Shown here: one piece after another, positions 17,481 to 26,803 of the stretch | Numbering within the stretch: position 1 is the stretch's first letter | Layout: the number at the start of each line of letters is the position of its first letter | Source: Rhodospirillaceae bacterium | GTDB lineage: Bacteria > Pseudomonadota > Alphaproteobacteria > Rhodospirillales > Rhodospirillaceae | DNA: 64,000 nucleotides | Assembly: GCA_947476925.1 (NCBI GenBank) | Contig: CANJSF010000014.1 | Coordinates: 42,311-106,310, forward strand | Direction: 5' to 3' | The notes under the pieces: model-generated | Seen by the model: only the letters and a program-made list of their open reading frames with translations | Told to the model about the DNA's origin: nothing | Databases searched by the model: none | Made by a program: the position numbers and the translations under genes

Positions 17481-20400
17481 TTAGGCACTTTCACGCAGCT
17501 GTTCGGCTGACTTCAAATCGACCGATACCAGGCGCGAAACGCCACGCTCGGCCATAGTCACGCCAAACAGGCGATCCATGCGGGCCATGGTCATGCGGTG
17601 GTGGGTGACAACCAGCGCTCGAGTGCCAGTCTGCTTCGTGATTTCGCTTAACAGCGAGCAGAAGCGGTCAACGTTGGCATCGTCCAGCGGTGCGTCCACT
17701 TCGTCCAGCACGCAGATGGGGGCTGGGTTGGTCATGAACACTGCAAAAAGCAGGGCCAGGGCAGTCAGCGCCTGCTCGCCGCCCGAAAGCAGCCCTAGGT
17801 TCTGCATCCGCTTGCCCGGGGGGCTGGCCATAATTTCGAGGCCCGCTTCCAGCGGATCATCGGCTTCCGTTAGGGCGAGGTGGGCTCGACCGCCGCCAAA
17901 CAGGCGGCCAAAAAGGCTGCGGAAGTGGCCATCAACCTCATTGAACGATTTGAGCAGCCGTTCGCGGCCCTCGCTGTTGAGCTTTTGGATGCCCTCACGG
18001 AGGCGCGCAATGGCGGCAATCAGGTCATCGCGCTCGGATGTCATGCCGGTGATTTGCTGCGTCAGTTCCTCGGCTTCTTGTTCGGCGCGCAAATTCACGG
18101 CGCCTAAGTTTTCGCGCTCGCTGAGCAGACGTTGCAACCGCTTCTCGGACTGTTCGAGCGTGATCATCGGCTCGTCGTCCTTCAGCTTGGTTTGGGCGCG
18201 CACATCGTCGGGCTCGCACGCTAAGCGTTCGCGGATGGTGCTGTCGACTACGCCCATGGCTTGCTCGCCTTGGGCAACGGCCGATTCACGGCGAATGCGC
18301 TCTTCGCGCACTTCAGCCAAAGCATGCTCGGCCGCTTTCAGGGCGCGATCAGCATCGGCTAGGCGTGTTTCGCCTTCGGCCAAGGCATCAGCGGCTGTGC
18401 GGCGTTCGGCTTCGGCTAAATCAAGTTGCTCGCTTAAGGCGTTGCGCTGCGTGGCAATGTTTTCAGGTTTATCGGCGAGCACAGCGATTTCCGCTTCCTC
18501 AGCCTCGCGGCGTTGCTGCAAAGCCACGTCTTGGGCGGCAGAGGATTCTTTGCGACCGCGCCAAGACGTTTCCTCTGTAGCAAGTGTTTGCAACCGGCGC
18601 GCCCGTTCGTCGGCTTGGCGGGCCAGCGCATCATACTGTGCGCGGGCTTCCATCAAGTTCTGACGGAGATTGCTTAAGCCGCCTTGCTTGGTTTCAATTT
18701 CCGCACGCATCGGTGCGCCATCGCCCAGCTCGGTCAATCGTGCATCGGCGCTGGCAAATTGATCGCGCGATTCTTGAATCTCGCCTTCCAGCTGGTGGCG
18801 GTTTTCGTTCAAGGCGGTCAAGCGCATCTGCACGGCAGCTTGTTTTTGCTTCAGCTCGCCCAGCGCATCTTTGGCTTTGTTGCGGGCGTCTTCCGCCGTG
18901 CGCATGGCCGTGCGGTTGGACTGCTCGGATTCCTGGGCTGCTGCGAACGCTGCTTTTGCCGCAGTGTTGGCATCTTCGGCGATACGAACAGCCGCCGACG
19001 ACGCATCAAGGGCCACGCGCAATTCGCGCAAGCGATTGCGTTGTTTCAAGCGAATGGCCGAGGCGGACGGTGCGCCAGCAGCGGCAAAAAAACCGTCCCA
19101 ACGCCACAAATCACCAGACGCTGTGACCAAGCGCTGGCCAGCCTTGAGCGATGACTGCAATTGCGAACCCAGCGCAACGTCACTCACCAAGCCCACTTGC
19201 GACAAGCGACGTGACAAACGATCGGGTGCTTTGATCACATCACTTAAGGCGCGCGCGCCTTCGGGCAGCGCTTGTTGCTCGGTTAGCGGCGGCAAGAACA
19301 TCCAGCGCATGGGGGCAACGTCATCGCCTGCGGCCGTCAGATCATCGCCCAATGCGGCGCCCAGTGCAGCTTCATAGCCAGGATCGACAGAAACCGCGTC
19401 GACAATCGGGCTCCAGCCGCCTGCCGTGTTGGGTTCGGCCAGCACTTCTTCCAAAGCCATGGCTTCGGCTTGAACACGAGCGTGGTCGGATGCCTTCGTT
19501 TGCAATTCTGCTCGCGCAACATCGGCCGCACTTTGCGTCACCAGACGCGTTTGTTCGGCTTGCTCCCAGGTCTGGCGCGAAGACAACACATTGGCTTCCG
19601 CCTCAGCAGTGCGGTTTTCTTCAGCCGCAATAATTTCAGGCGCCAAGGCAGACTGCTGCGCAACTTCAACTTGCTGCAAAATATCCCCGTGCCGCCGCTC
19701 GGCACGCTGGCGACGCAATTCGGCTTCATTGGCTTGCTGCCGCGCAGTGGCTCGCGCGGAGTCGGTTTCGGCCATGCGTTTGGACAACAGCGCCAACTCG
19801 GCCTCAACATCTTCCACGGCTTTGGCGGCCGCCATCAAGGCATCGCGTACGCGTTCGCGCTCGGATGCCTCAGCTATGGCTTGGGCATTGAGTGTCGTCT
19901 GCTCTCCGGCGATTCGCGTCAAGTTTGTTTCGGCATCTGACAGGCGCTCGGCTTCACGCAGCAAATCTTCTTTGATTTGCGCCAACCGAGTTTCGGCTGC
20001 CGCACGAGCCTGGGCAATGCGCTCGAGTTCTTCGTCAAGTTTATCGCGCGCAATGAGAATCGCTTGGCGCTTGGCTGCTGCCTGAGCTTCGGCTTTACGA
20101 AGGTCGGGCATGCCGGCGGCGGCAGTGGCTTGTTCGGTTGACGCTGATGCTGCAGCGCTGGTGCGCGCATTCACATCGCCCTCAATTTCTTTCAGGGCCG
20201 TGTGGGCGGCTTCAAGGGCCGCCATGGTTTCGGTGCGTCGGATGAGCAGCACCAAGGCTTCGGCGGAACGAATGCTTTCGCTGATCGTGCGGTAACGCAC
20301 CGCTTGGCGGGCTTGCTTTTTCAGGCCTTCAAGCTGTGCATCAAGTGCAGTGATCACATCATTCAAGCGAGCCAAATTTCCTTCGGCAGCCTGCAGGCGC

Positions 20401-20948
20401 AATTCGGCTTCATGGCGGCGGCTGTGAAGACCGGTGATGTTGGCGGCTTCTTCCAAAAGGTGGCGGCGTTGCTGTGGTTTGGCGCTAATGATGGCGCTGA
20501 TGCGGCCCTGGCTGACCAGCGCTGTCGAGCGTGCGCCCGTTGAAACGTCAGCAAACAGCAGTTGCACGTCGCGTGCGCGAACATCGCGACCGTTCACTTT
20601 GTATTGAGAACCCTTTTCGCGTTCGATACGACGCGTGATTTCTAGGTCGTCGTTGTCGTTGAACTGGGCGGTGGCATTGCGTTGGGCATTGTCTAGAAAT
20701 ACCGATACTTCAGCGATGTTGCGCGCTGGTCTATCGCGCGTGCCGCCGAAGATGACCTCGTCCATATCTCCGCCGCGCATTTGCTTGGCTGAGGTTTCAC
20801 CCATCACCCAACGTAAAGCCTCAACCAGATTGGATTTACCGCAACCATTCGGGCCGACGACGCCCGTCAGGCCCGGCTCGACAATAAGCTCCGTGGCATC
20901 GACAAAAGATTTAAATCCGGACAACCGGAGTTTCGTGAACTGAACCAA
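17481..20948 (-). CDS. smc: Chromosome segregation protein SMC
   Basis: An 1155-residue condensin ATPase. Walker A is GPNGCGKSN (residues 32-40) in the N-terminal head. A long coiled coil very rich in Ala, Glu, Arg and Gln follows, broken near residues 500-650 by the SMC hinge (TAGGWSPIVDAVSVDPGYE). The C-terminal head holds the signature LSGGEQALTALALL (from residue 1054) and Walker B ICVLDEVDAPLDD. SMC organises and segregates the chromosome with ScpA and ScpB, which are not encoded here. It lies 54 bp after the DsbA-like gene, a neighbour pair common in alphaproteobacteria. Confidence 0.97.
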   Translation of the reverse strand: MVQFTKLRLSGFKSFVDATELIVEPGLTGVVGPNGCGKSNLVEALRWVMGETSAKQMRGGDMDEVIFGGTRDRPARNIAEVSVFLDNAQRNATAQFNDNDDLEITRRIEREKGSQYKVNGRDVRARDVQLLFADVSTGARSTALVSQGRISAIISAKPQQRRHLLEEAANITGLHSRRHEAELRLQAAEGNLARLNDVITALDAQLEGLKKQARQAVRYRTISESIRSAEALVLLIRRTETMAALEAAHTALKEIEGDVNARTSAAASASTEQATAAAGMPDLRKAEAQAAAKRQAILIARDKLDEELERIAQARAAAETRLAQIKEDLLREAERLSDAETNLTRIAGEQTTLNAQAIAEASERERVRDALMAAAKAVEDVEAELALLSKRMAETDSARATARQQANEAELRRQRAERRHGDILQQVEVAQQSALAPEIIAAEENRTAEAEANVLSSRQTWEQAEQTRLVTQSAADVARAELQTKASDHARVQAEAMALEEVLAEPNTAGGWSPIVDAVSVDPGYEAALGAALGDDLTAAGDDVAPMRWMFLPPLTEQQALPEGARALSDVIKAPDRLSRRLSQVGLVSDVALGSQLQSSLKAGQRLVTASGDLWRWDGFFAAAGAPSASAIRLKQRNRLRELRVALDASSAAVRIAEDANTAAKAAFAAAQESEQSNRTAMRTAEDARNKAKDALGELKQKQAAVQMRLTALNENRHQLEGEIQESRDQFASADARLTELGDGAPMRAEIETKQGGLSNLRQNLMEARAQYDALARQADERARRLQTLATEETSWRGRKESSAAQDVALQQRREAEEAEIAVLADKPENIATQRNALSEQLDLAEAERRTAADALAEGETRLADADRALKAAEHALAEVREERIRRESAVAQGEQAMGVVDSTIRERLACEPDDVRAQTKLKDDEPMITLEQSEKRLQRLLSERENLGAVNLRAEQEAEELTQQITGMTSERDDLIAAIARLREGIQKLNSEGRERLLKSFNEVDGHFRSLFGRLFGGGRAHLALTEADDPLEAGLEIMASPPGKRMQNLGLLSGGEQALTALALLFAVFMTNPAPICVLDEVDAPLDDANVDRFCSLLSEITKQTGTRALVVTHHRMTMARMDRLFGVTMAERGVSRLVSVDLKSAEQLRESA

Positions 20949-21002
20949 TGAACTGATCTCCGCAGGGGCTGAGCTGATCGCAAGTAGTTTGCGTCTGCCG
21001 TC

Positions 21003-21665
21003 CTATTTCTTTTTCGAGCCGACTTTTTTGTCGATGAGATTGGCCATGAACTCATAGCCGCGATCGCCATCAACTTTTTCGTCATCCACAAAGAACGTGG
21101 GTGTCGACTGAATTTTGTACAGTGTCGTGGCGGTGTTTTGGACTTCGCGAACGGACTTGATGATGTCTTCGTTTTTGAGGCACGCTTCCACGTCTGCCGC
21201 ATTCATGCCAGCCAGTTGGGCATACCCCTTTAAAGGTTCAAGCGGCTTTTCCGAGCGAACCCAAGTGTCCTGATTTTTGAAAATGATATCGACCATTTTC
21301 ATGCCGCGATCGCCCGGTGCGCAACGCGCCAGCACGGCCGCTGCAGTCCCTAAGCCATCGAGCGGGTAGTCTCGGAATACGAACCGAATTTTGCCCGTGT
21401 CGATGTAGTTCTTCTTGATGTCGGGATAAACCGTTTGATGAAAATGCGCACAGTGCGAACACGTCAGCGAGGCGTACTCGATAACTGTGACGGGGGCTTT
21501 GGCATCGCCCAGCACAAACTCACGGTATTGTGGGCCGCTCGAGGCGGGCTTTGCTGCCGCTGGTGCAGCTGGCTTTGCGCCCTCTTGCGCAAGCGTCGTG
21601 TTGGACGCAGCCCACAAGCTCATAGCAGCGATGATTGTTCCGCTTAATACGCGATTGATCTTCAC
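21003..21665 (-). CDS. DsbA-family thiol:disulfide oxidoreductase
   Basis: A 220-residue exported thioredoxin-fold protein. A signal peptide (to about residue 26, TTLAQ) and an Ala/Pro-rich linker precede the active site CSHC (Cys69, Cys72) in ASLTCSHCAHFH. The cis-proline loop STPTFFVD lies near the C-terminus. It belongs to the DsbA/DsbG-like thioredoxin_4 group, which forms or isomerises disulfides in the periplasm. It is first in a dsbA-smc pair. The neighbouring dciA and mutY genes that often adjoin this pair in alphaproteobacteria are displaced by about 7 kb here. Confidence 0.93.
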   Translation of the reverse strand: MKINRVLSGTIIAAMSLWAASNTTLAQEGAKPAAPAAAKPASSGPQYREFVLGDAKAPVTVIEYASLTCSHCAHFHQTVYPDIKKNYIDTGKIRFVFRDYPLDGLGTAAAVLARCAPGDRGMKMVDIIFKNQDTWVRSEKPLEPLKGYAQLAGMNAADVEACLKNEDIIKSVREVQNTATTLYKIQSTPTFFVDDEKVDGDRGYEFMANLIDKKVGSKKK

Positions 21666-21776
21666 GCTTCATTCTCCCGCAAATGCACCCAAATCGTGGG
21701 GCTCAATAGCAACATCCGCACCATTTGTGGAGATATTTGGGCCTCGTGTCAGGGCTATATCTGAGGGCATGAGGTG

Positions 21777-21792
21777 GTTATCCACAGATAAC
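21777..21792. promoter_or_regulatory. Perfect inverted repeat (GTTATC-CACA-GATAAC) overlapping a DnaA-box 9-mer
   Basis: A 6-4-6 perfect palindrome lies between the divergent dsbA and DUF1838 genes. It contains TTATCCACA (21778-21786), the consensus DnaA box. Two further TGTGGA half-sites are nearby (about 21726 and 21857). It could be an operator for the divergent promoters or a DnaA site; neither is shown. Confidence 0.4.
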
Positions 21793-21917
21793 TGCATTCG
21801 GGCCACAGAATAGAATTTTTTTCCGTATTTTTGAGGGCTTAGAATCCCCTCGTCATTTGTGGACTAACTTTGCTAGCCTATTGTTTCTGAAAATGGCGGG
21901 GGAGGAAAAACGTCATC

Positions 21918-22916
21918 ATGTCAGCCGAACTCAAAATCATTCGCAACCTTGCCTATGCGGCCTTATTGGTCGGGGTTGGACTATCAGCCTGCGACCAGAC
22001 GGGGGCACAGAAATCGGCAGCACCCCAAAGCATGGGCGCGCAAGGGCCCATGGACGCCAGCAAACCAGGCAAGCTTGACCCCGCGAACGCCGAAGATGCG
22101 ATCCGCATCGATCAGAAGATGAACTGCTCGCTCAAACAGGGCGATGTTGTCGTTTACTGGTGGAAGGGCGGCGCGTTCAGCCGTGTCCCTGGCGAGCGTG
22201 ATCGACAATTGTTCAATGTCGAAGGCATGAACATCCGCCATTGCAAGAATTTCCAAGACGAAAAGCGGGGCTACGGCTTCCGTTCGGTCTCCCGCGAAAT
22301 CCTGCTGTTTAAAGATCCCGTGACCAACGAGATCCTCAAAACCTGGAAAAATCCGTGGACCGGCAAAGAGGTCGACGTGATTCACGTTGCTAACGATCCG
22401 GTCAATATGCGCCGGCCAATGTATGCCATGAGCGAAGACGGCAAGCCGCATACCGCTGATATTCATTTCGTCGGCGCACGGGCTTGGAGTTCGGGCGAAG
22501 CCCCGCTGTTCTACAAGAATCCCTTAGCCGGCGATTATCAGGAGTACGTTGGCAACGATTACCATGCCATGGAGGCTCTGAACTCCTATGTGTACACAGA
22601 CGATTTATTGGATGGCAGCAAAGCGAAGCTCGATAAGTTTACGCTGTCATGGGCGCGCTTCTCGGAATGGCTGCCGTGGATGCAAATGGGCGGTCGTACC
22701 GGTATGATGATTTTCACCACTGTCGGCGGACGCGTGAATACTTTTGCTGACCTGCCCGATTCTATCCGCAAAGAAATCGAAGCTAATTACCCAGCATATA
22801 ATGAGCCGCCGCCGCTTGACGATGCGCGGCCTAATGAAACGAGCTGGAGTTACCTAAAGAAGCAGATCGACGCCAAACGCGCGGCGGCTGCCAACAAAGC
22901 CAAGGCAGGGGAGTAA
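21918..22916 (+). CDS. DUF1838-family lipoprotein
   Basis: A 332-residue exported protein. The N-terminus (residues 1-27) has a hydrophobic segment ending in the lipobox LSAC, so it is probably a lipoprotein. An Ala/Gln/Pro-rich spacer follows. The conserved DUF1838 body includes MNCSLKQGDVVVYWWKG, DRQLFNVEGMNIRHC, KTWKNPWTGKEVDVIHVAND, NPLAGDYQEYVGNDYHAME and WARFSEWLPWMQMGGRTG. No function is established for this family. The next gene is a clear paralogue 5 bp away. Many Trp, Tyr and His residues are conserved between the two copies, which hints at a ligand-binding or enzymatic role; this is inference. Confidence 0.85.
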   Translation: MSAELKIIRNLAYAALLVGVGLSACDQTGAQKSAAPQSMGAQGPMDASKPGKLDPANAEDAIRIDQKMNCSLKQGDVVVYWWKGGAFSRVPGERDRQLFNVEGMNIRHCKNFQDEKRGYGFRSVSREILLFKDPVTNEILKTWKNPWTGKEVDVIHVANDPVNMRRPMYAMSEDGKPHTADIHFVGARAWSSGEAPLFYKNPLAGDYQEYVGNDYHAMEALNSYVYTDDLLDGSKAKLDKFTLSWARFSEWLPWMQMGGRTGMMIFTTVGGRVNTFADLPDSIRKEIEANYPAYNEPPPLDDARPNETSWSYLKKQIDAKRAAAANKAKAGE

Positions 22917-22921
22917 CGACT

Positions 22922-23836
22922 ATGTTGCACAAATTACTCGTCTCTTCTGTCGCACTGATCGGCCTTTCGCTTGCGGGCGCAGCCTCGGCTCAAACCAAAC
23001 TTGATATCACTAAGCCCGAGGACATTTTTAAAGCCAATCGAAAGCAGACATGCTCGCTCGTGGAGGGCACGCCAGTTCTGCATTGGTGGGAAGGCAAGGT
23101 TTACGGTCGTCGCTCCGGCGAGAAGGATCGTCATCTCTTTAACGTGCAGGGCATGAACGTGCGCTCGTGCAAGTTCTATAACGATCCTAAACGCGGACTT
23201 GGCTATAGGTCGGGCTCACGCGAGGTGATGTTGCACCTCGACCCCGAAACTAACCAAGTCATCCCGACGTGGAAGAACCCGTGGACGGGTGAAGAGGTTG
23301 AGATCATCAACGTCGCCAACGACCCCGTCAGCATGAGCCAGCCTGTCTACGAACGCGACCCAGAGGGCAAGCCCACATCTGTGTTCCGCTACACGGAGCA
23401 CGGAGGGTTTTTCCTCAGCGGCGGCAGTGCGGCTCGCCTTTTCTATAAAAACCCGATGGCGGGGGATTACCAGGAGTACATTGGTGGCGACTATCACGCG
23501 ATGGAGTTCGGGACAGATGCAATCCCGGTTGACCAAATGCTCGACCCTGCGGCTGATATCACCGACGCCGTCTTGTCATGGGGCCGCGTCTCGAAGTGGC
23601 TGCCGTGGATGAAAATGGGCGACCGCGACGGCGTCGTCATCTATCACACGGCGGGTAAGCGCGCCGAAAAGGGCTATGCCGAGTTGCCTGAGCCATTGGC
23701 CAGCGAGCTCAAGAAAAACTATCCCATCTATTTGGCGCCCCCGCCGCTGGATGATACCCGTCCGAACGAGACCACGTGGACGGTTGTGAAGAAGGCGGTC
23801 GACAAAAAGCGGGCCGAAGAAGCCAAGAAAAAATAG
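22922..23836 (+). CDS. DUF1838-family secreted protein (tandem paralogue)
   Basis: A 304-residue protein with a Sec signal peptide (LLVSSVALIGLSLAGAASAQ, cleavage expected near residue 24) and no lipobox, so it is probably a soluble periplasmic or secreted protein. It repeats the same blocks as its upstream neighbour: CSLVEGTPVLHWWEGKVY, DRHLFNVQGMNVRSC, TWKNPWTGEEVEIINVAND, NPMAGDYQEYIGGDYHAME and WGRVSKWLPWMKMGDRDG. The ribosome-binding site GGGGAG lies in the 5-bp gap. One copy is lipid-anchored and the other free, suggesting division of labour after duplication. Function is unknown. Confidence 0.87.
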   Translation: MLHKLLVSSVALIGLSLAGAASAQTKLDITKPEDIFKANRKQTCSLVEGTPVLHWWEGKVYGRRSGEKDRHLFNVQGMNVRSCKFYNDPKRGLGYRSGSREVMLHLDPETNQVIPTWKNPWTGEEVEIINVANDPVSMSQPVYERDPEGKPTSVFRYTEHGGFFLSGGSAARLFYKNPMAGDYQEYIGGDYHAMEFGTDAIPVDQMLDPAADITDAVLSWGRVSKWLPWMKMGDRDGVVIYHTAGKRAEKGYAELPEPLASELKKNYPIYLAPPPLDDTRPNETTWTVVKKAVDKKRAEEAKKK

Positions 23837-24195
23837 GGCCTTACACTCAGGCCTAAACACAGGGCGGCCGGTACTTCCGGTCGCCCTTATTGTTTGAGGT
23901 TCATCGTGCGCGGGCTGTGTGGCAGTTGGGCCACACGTCGCTTCTAAATATGCGCGATGAACTGAGGGCGAATCTGCACGTACGCCGCTTAATTCTCATT
24001 TTTCCAGAATTGAAGCAATTTCAACTCATTAATGCCGATTTGTAAGTTATATTTATTCTATAAATCGATAAAGCCGTAATTGGGGAAATGTTTTTCTAGA
24101 ATAGCCTTGCCGCGAATATATGTTATGAGAAATCACTCAACTGGGGGGCCGTCAAAACGGCCAGCATCTGAAGTCAAAAATAATAAGAGGGTTTC
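23837..24195 (+). promoter_or_regulatory. Intergenic region: terminator then AT-rich promoter region of the TonB receptor
   Basis: This gap holds the terminator at 23862-23890. A stretch near 23990-24130 is clearly richer in A+T than its surroundings (AAGTTATATTTATTCTATAA near 24043) and probably contains the receptor promoter. A short ribosome-binding-like AGAGGG lies just before the ATG at 24196. No small gene or recognisable riboswitch was seen. Confidence 0.5.
23862..23890 (+). terminator. Rho-independent terminator of the DUF1838 pair
   Basis: The hairpin GGGCGGCCGG-TACTT-CCGGTCGCCC (10-bp stem with one G-T pair) is followed by TTATTGTTT, 26 bp after the second DUF1838 stop. This marks the two genes as a separate transcription unit from the receptor. 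Confidence 0.8.
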
Positions 24196-26727
24196 ATGAC
24201 ACGTAATCAGCTTCTCGCAACGGCGGCCGCCCTTGCGCTCGCGACCGGGTTGCAGACTGCTCCCGCATTCGCGCAAAACCAAACCGCACAGGCCAAGGAT
24301 CAAAGCGCCCAAGCGGGAGGTTTAGAAGAGATTGTCGTCACAGCGCGTAAACGCGCTGAAAATCTGATGGAAGTTCCACTTTCAATCTCGGCGTTCACAG
24401 CTGAATCAATCGAGAAAAGCGGTATCGACAATTTCACAGACTTGGCGAACCAAACGCCGGGCTTATCATTCCGCCAAGCCTTCGGTCGTGTGGGCAGTGG
24501 TCAAGGCGGCGGCTCATCAAATCGTCCCGCAATGCGTGGTCAGTCCAACATCGTCGGCGTTCCGAACGTCGGCTTTTTTGTTGATGGTGTATATGTGTCG
24601 GGCAACATCACCAGCTACCAACTTGATAACGTCGAGCGCATCGAAGTGATCCGCGGTCCTCAATCGGCGCTATTTGGTCGTGGTACGTTTGCTGGCGCTG
24701 TCAATTTCGTCACACGCAAACCGAGTGATCAGTTTCAGGGTAAAATCGAAGTCACCGCTGGCAAAGACGATCACTACGAAGCCACAGGTTACGTGAGCGG
24801 TCCTGTAGTCGAAGGAAAATTAGCGGCTGAAGTTAATGCTCGCTATTACACGTTCGGCGGCGACTGGTACAACCGAGCGACAAAAAAACGAGACGGTGGC
24901 AAAGAAAGTTCGCGCAACGTCGGCAACAAACTGTTTTTCACCCCCAGTGATAATTTCAGCATTGAAACCAATCTCGGGTGGTCGAAAGATGTCGACGGTT
25001 TCTTTGCCGCTGCTTACTCAGGCATCAACTGCGACTTCCCCAACATTGTCTCGACAATACCGTTTCCGCGCTCATCAAACCGCCGCCGCGGCTATTATTG
25101 CGGCGAGATCGAATCTCCCAGTTCATTTTTCTCGCGTGACGATGTTTTGGAGCAGCTGGGTCTTGACGGTGTGAACCGCACGACGTGGCGTGCAAGTGCC
25201 AAGGCGACGTACGAGTTTAATGATTGGTCGGTGACGGCGATCGCCGCCGCGAATAAGCTGAGAAACGCCAATGCGTTCGACAGCAGTTTTGAACAAGAAG
25301 AGGTATCCCAGCGTTCGCTTGGGTTCTCGGCCACTGAAGATCGCCGCAAAGACTGGTCGTTTGAAGCACGCATCGATAGCCCGCGTGATCGACGTTTTCA
25401 CGGGCTGGCCGGCGTGTATGTGTACAATGAAGACGATGGTCGCGGCTATCGTGGCGCCTTTACGCAAGGCGGCACCGGCGCTGTTCCGTTCTTCCCAACC
25501 GTGCAAACGGTTACAGTTCGCAATGATATCCGCGATGCAATCCCAGTGCTTCCCGCTGTTGCAGCAGGAACGGTCCGCCTTGCTTTGAACCCGACCGAGA
25601 ACGATAGCGCTGTGCGCAATCGATCAGTGTTTGGTTTGTTAGAGTTTGAAGCCACCGAAGCCTTGAAGTTCACGGCCGAGGGGCGGTACCAGTCAGATCA
25701 GATTATTAACGATCCGCTGACTGAAGTTGCTTTCGGAGTTACGCCACCCCCACCAGGCATTAGCGAACTCTCGACAAAGTTCAAAAAATTCTTGCCACGC
25801 GCGACCGCGCTTTACACCGTTAATGACGAGTGGAACGTTTATGCCAACGTCGCTAAGGGCAACAAGCCAGGTGGATTCAACACGCTGGCCAGCGATGCCG
25901 ATGCCGCCTCACGCTCATTCTTCGTGCAAAATTACCAGACGTTTCGTGAAGAATCGGCCTGGACCTACGAATTGGGTCTGAAGGGTGCAACGGCAGATCG
26001 TAAAATCTCGGTTAATTCGTCGGTCTATTGGATCGATTGGTCGGATCAACAACTGACCACGACGTTCTTGTACACCCGCCCAAGCCCGCCAGCGACAACG
26101 GCGACGACAACGTCAACGGCGATCACGAATGCCGGTCAAACCCGTATTCGCGGGCTTGAGATCGACATCAACGCGAGGCCGGTTGAATCGGTGACGTTGC
26201 GTATGGCCTATTCATTGACCAACGCAAAGCTCCGCAACTTCCTTGATGCAGAAACTGAAGATATTTACGACACGGACGGTCGAGTTGGTGCTTTTGATCG
26301 CGCAGGCGATCCGACGGGCCAAGCCGCTGGCCAGCGCTTGCCGCAGGTTCCCCAGCACCAAGTCATTCTGTCCGCCGCGTTTACGCAGCCCGTTTCGGCT
26401 GACTGGAATGCGTTTATTCGCAGTGACTTAACGTATGAATCGCGTCGTTTCGATCAAGTCCATAACTTGGCCCACACTGGCGATTCCTATATCTCCAACC
26501 TGCGCGCGGGCGTTGAGAATGATTCAATGTCGGTCACGTTCTTCGTCAACAACTTGTTTGATGATCGCACACCGGTGGCAATTACCCGGATCTTGAACTT
26601 CGGTAAGGTTATCCAAGTTCCAAGCCGTGCCGACCCGGCTGTTCTGCAAACCACGTTCTACCGCGACTTCCAGTTCGGCTTGCCACGTAAGCGTACCTTT
26701 GGCGTGACGGCGAACTACAAGTTCTAG
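24196..26727 (+). CDS. TonB-dependent outer-membrane receptor
   Basis: An 843-residue receptor with a signal peptide ending at APAFAQ and a TonB-box region LEEIVVTARKR near residues 39-49. The plug domain (VPLSISAFTAESIEKSG ... NVERIEVIRGPQSALFGRGT) comes next. A long beta-barrel ends in the outer-membrane terminal pattern FGVTANYKF. The EIVVTARKR box with a large barrel is typical of the many receptors of Sphingomonas, Caulobacter and relatives that import carbohydrates, aromatics or siderophores. No anti-sigma/ECF pair or metabolic gene next to it names the substrate. Neighbours are DUF1838 proteins upstream and a DUF6491-like protein downstream. Confidence 0.95.
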   Translation: MTRNQLLATAAALALATGLQTAPAFAQNQTAQAKDQSAQAGGLEEIVVTARKRAENLMEVPLSISAFTAESIEKSGIDNFTDLANQTPGLSFRQAFGRVGSGQGGGSSNRPAMRGQSNIVGVPNVGFFVDGVYVSGNITSYQLDNVERIEVIRGPQSALFGRGTFAGAVNFVTRKPSDQFQGKIEVTAGKDDHYEATGYVSGPVVEGKLAAEVNARYYTFGGDWYNRATKKRDGGKESSRNVGNKLFFTPSDNFSIETNLGWSKDVDGFFAAAYSGINCDFPNIVSTIPFPRSSNRRRGYYCGEIESPSSFFSRDDVLEQLGLDGVNRTTWRASAKATYEFNDWSVTAIAAANKLRNANAFDSSFEQEEVSQRSLGFSATEDRRKDWSFEARIDSPRDRRFHGLAGVYVYNEDDGRGYRGAFTQGGTGAVPFFPTVQTVTVRNDIRDAIPVLPAVAAGTVRLALNPTENDSAVRNRSVFGLLEFEATEALKFTAEGRYQSDQIINDPLTEVAFGVTPPPPGISELSTKFKKFLPRATALYTVNDEWNVYANVAKGNKPGGFNTLASDADAASRSFFVQNYQTFREESAWTYELGLKGATADRKISVNSSVYWIDWSDQQLTTTFLYTRPSPPATTATTTSTAITNAGQTRIRGLEIDINARPVESVTLRMAYSLTNAKLRNFLDAETEDIYDTDGRVGAFDRAGDPTGQAAGQRLPQVPQHQVILSAAFTQPVSADWNAFIRSDLTYESRRFDQVHNLAHTGDSYISNLRAGVENDSMSVTFFVNNLFDDRTPVAITRILNFGKVIQVPSRADPAVLQTTFYRDFQFGLPRKRTFGVTANYKF

Positions 26728-26750
26728 TCGCGACACTTATTGCAATTTGA

Positions 26751-26784
26751 AAAGCCCGGCTCAGATTTGAGCCGGGCTTTTTCG
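26751..26784. terminator. Bidirectional terminator between the TonB receptor and the DUF6491-like gene
   Basis: AAAGCCCGGCTC-AGATTT-GAGCCGGGCTTT forms a 12-bp perfect stem with T-runs on both sides (TTTTT on plus, TTTTC on minus). It separates the two convergent genes. Confidence 0.92.
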
Positions 26785-26803
26785 TTGTGCAGTAACCGTG
26801 TGA

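Noticed and set aside
17578..18663. Long 361-codon plus-strand frame inside smc
   Set aside because: It is a Ser/Arg/Ala-rich shadow of the smc coiled coil with no domain and no ribosome-binding site.
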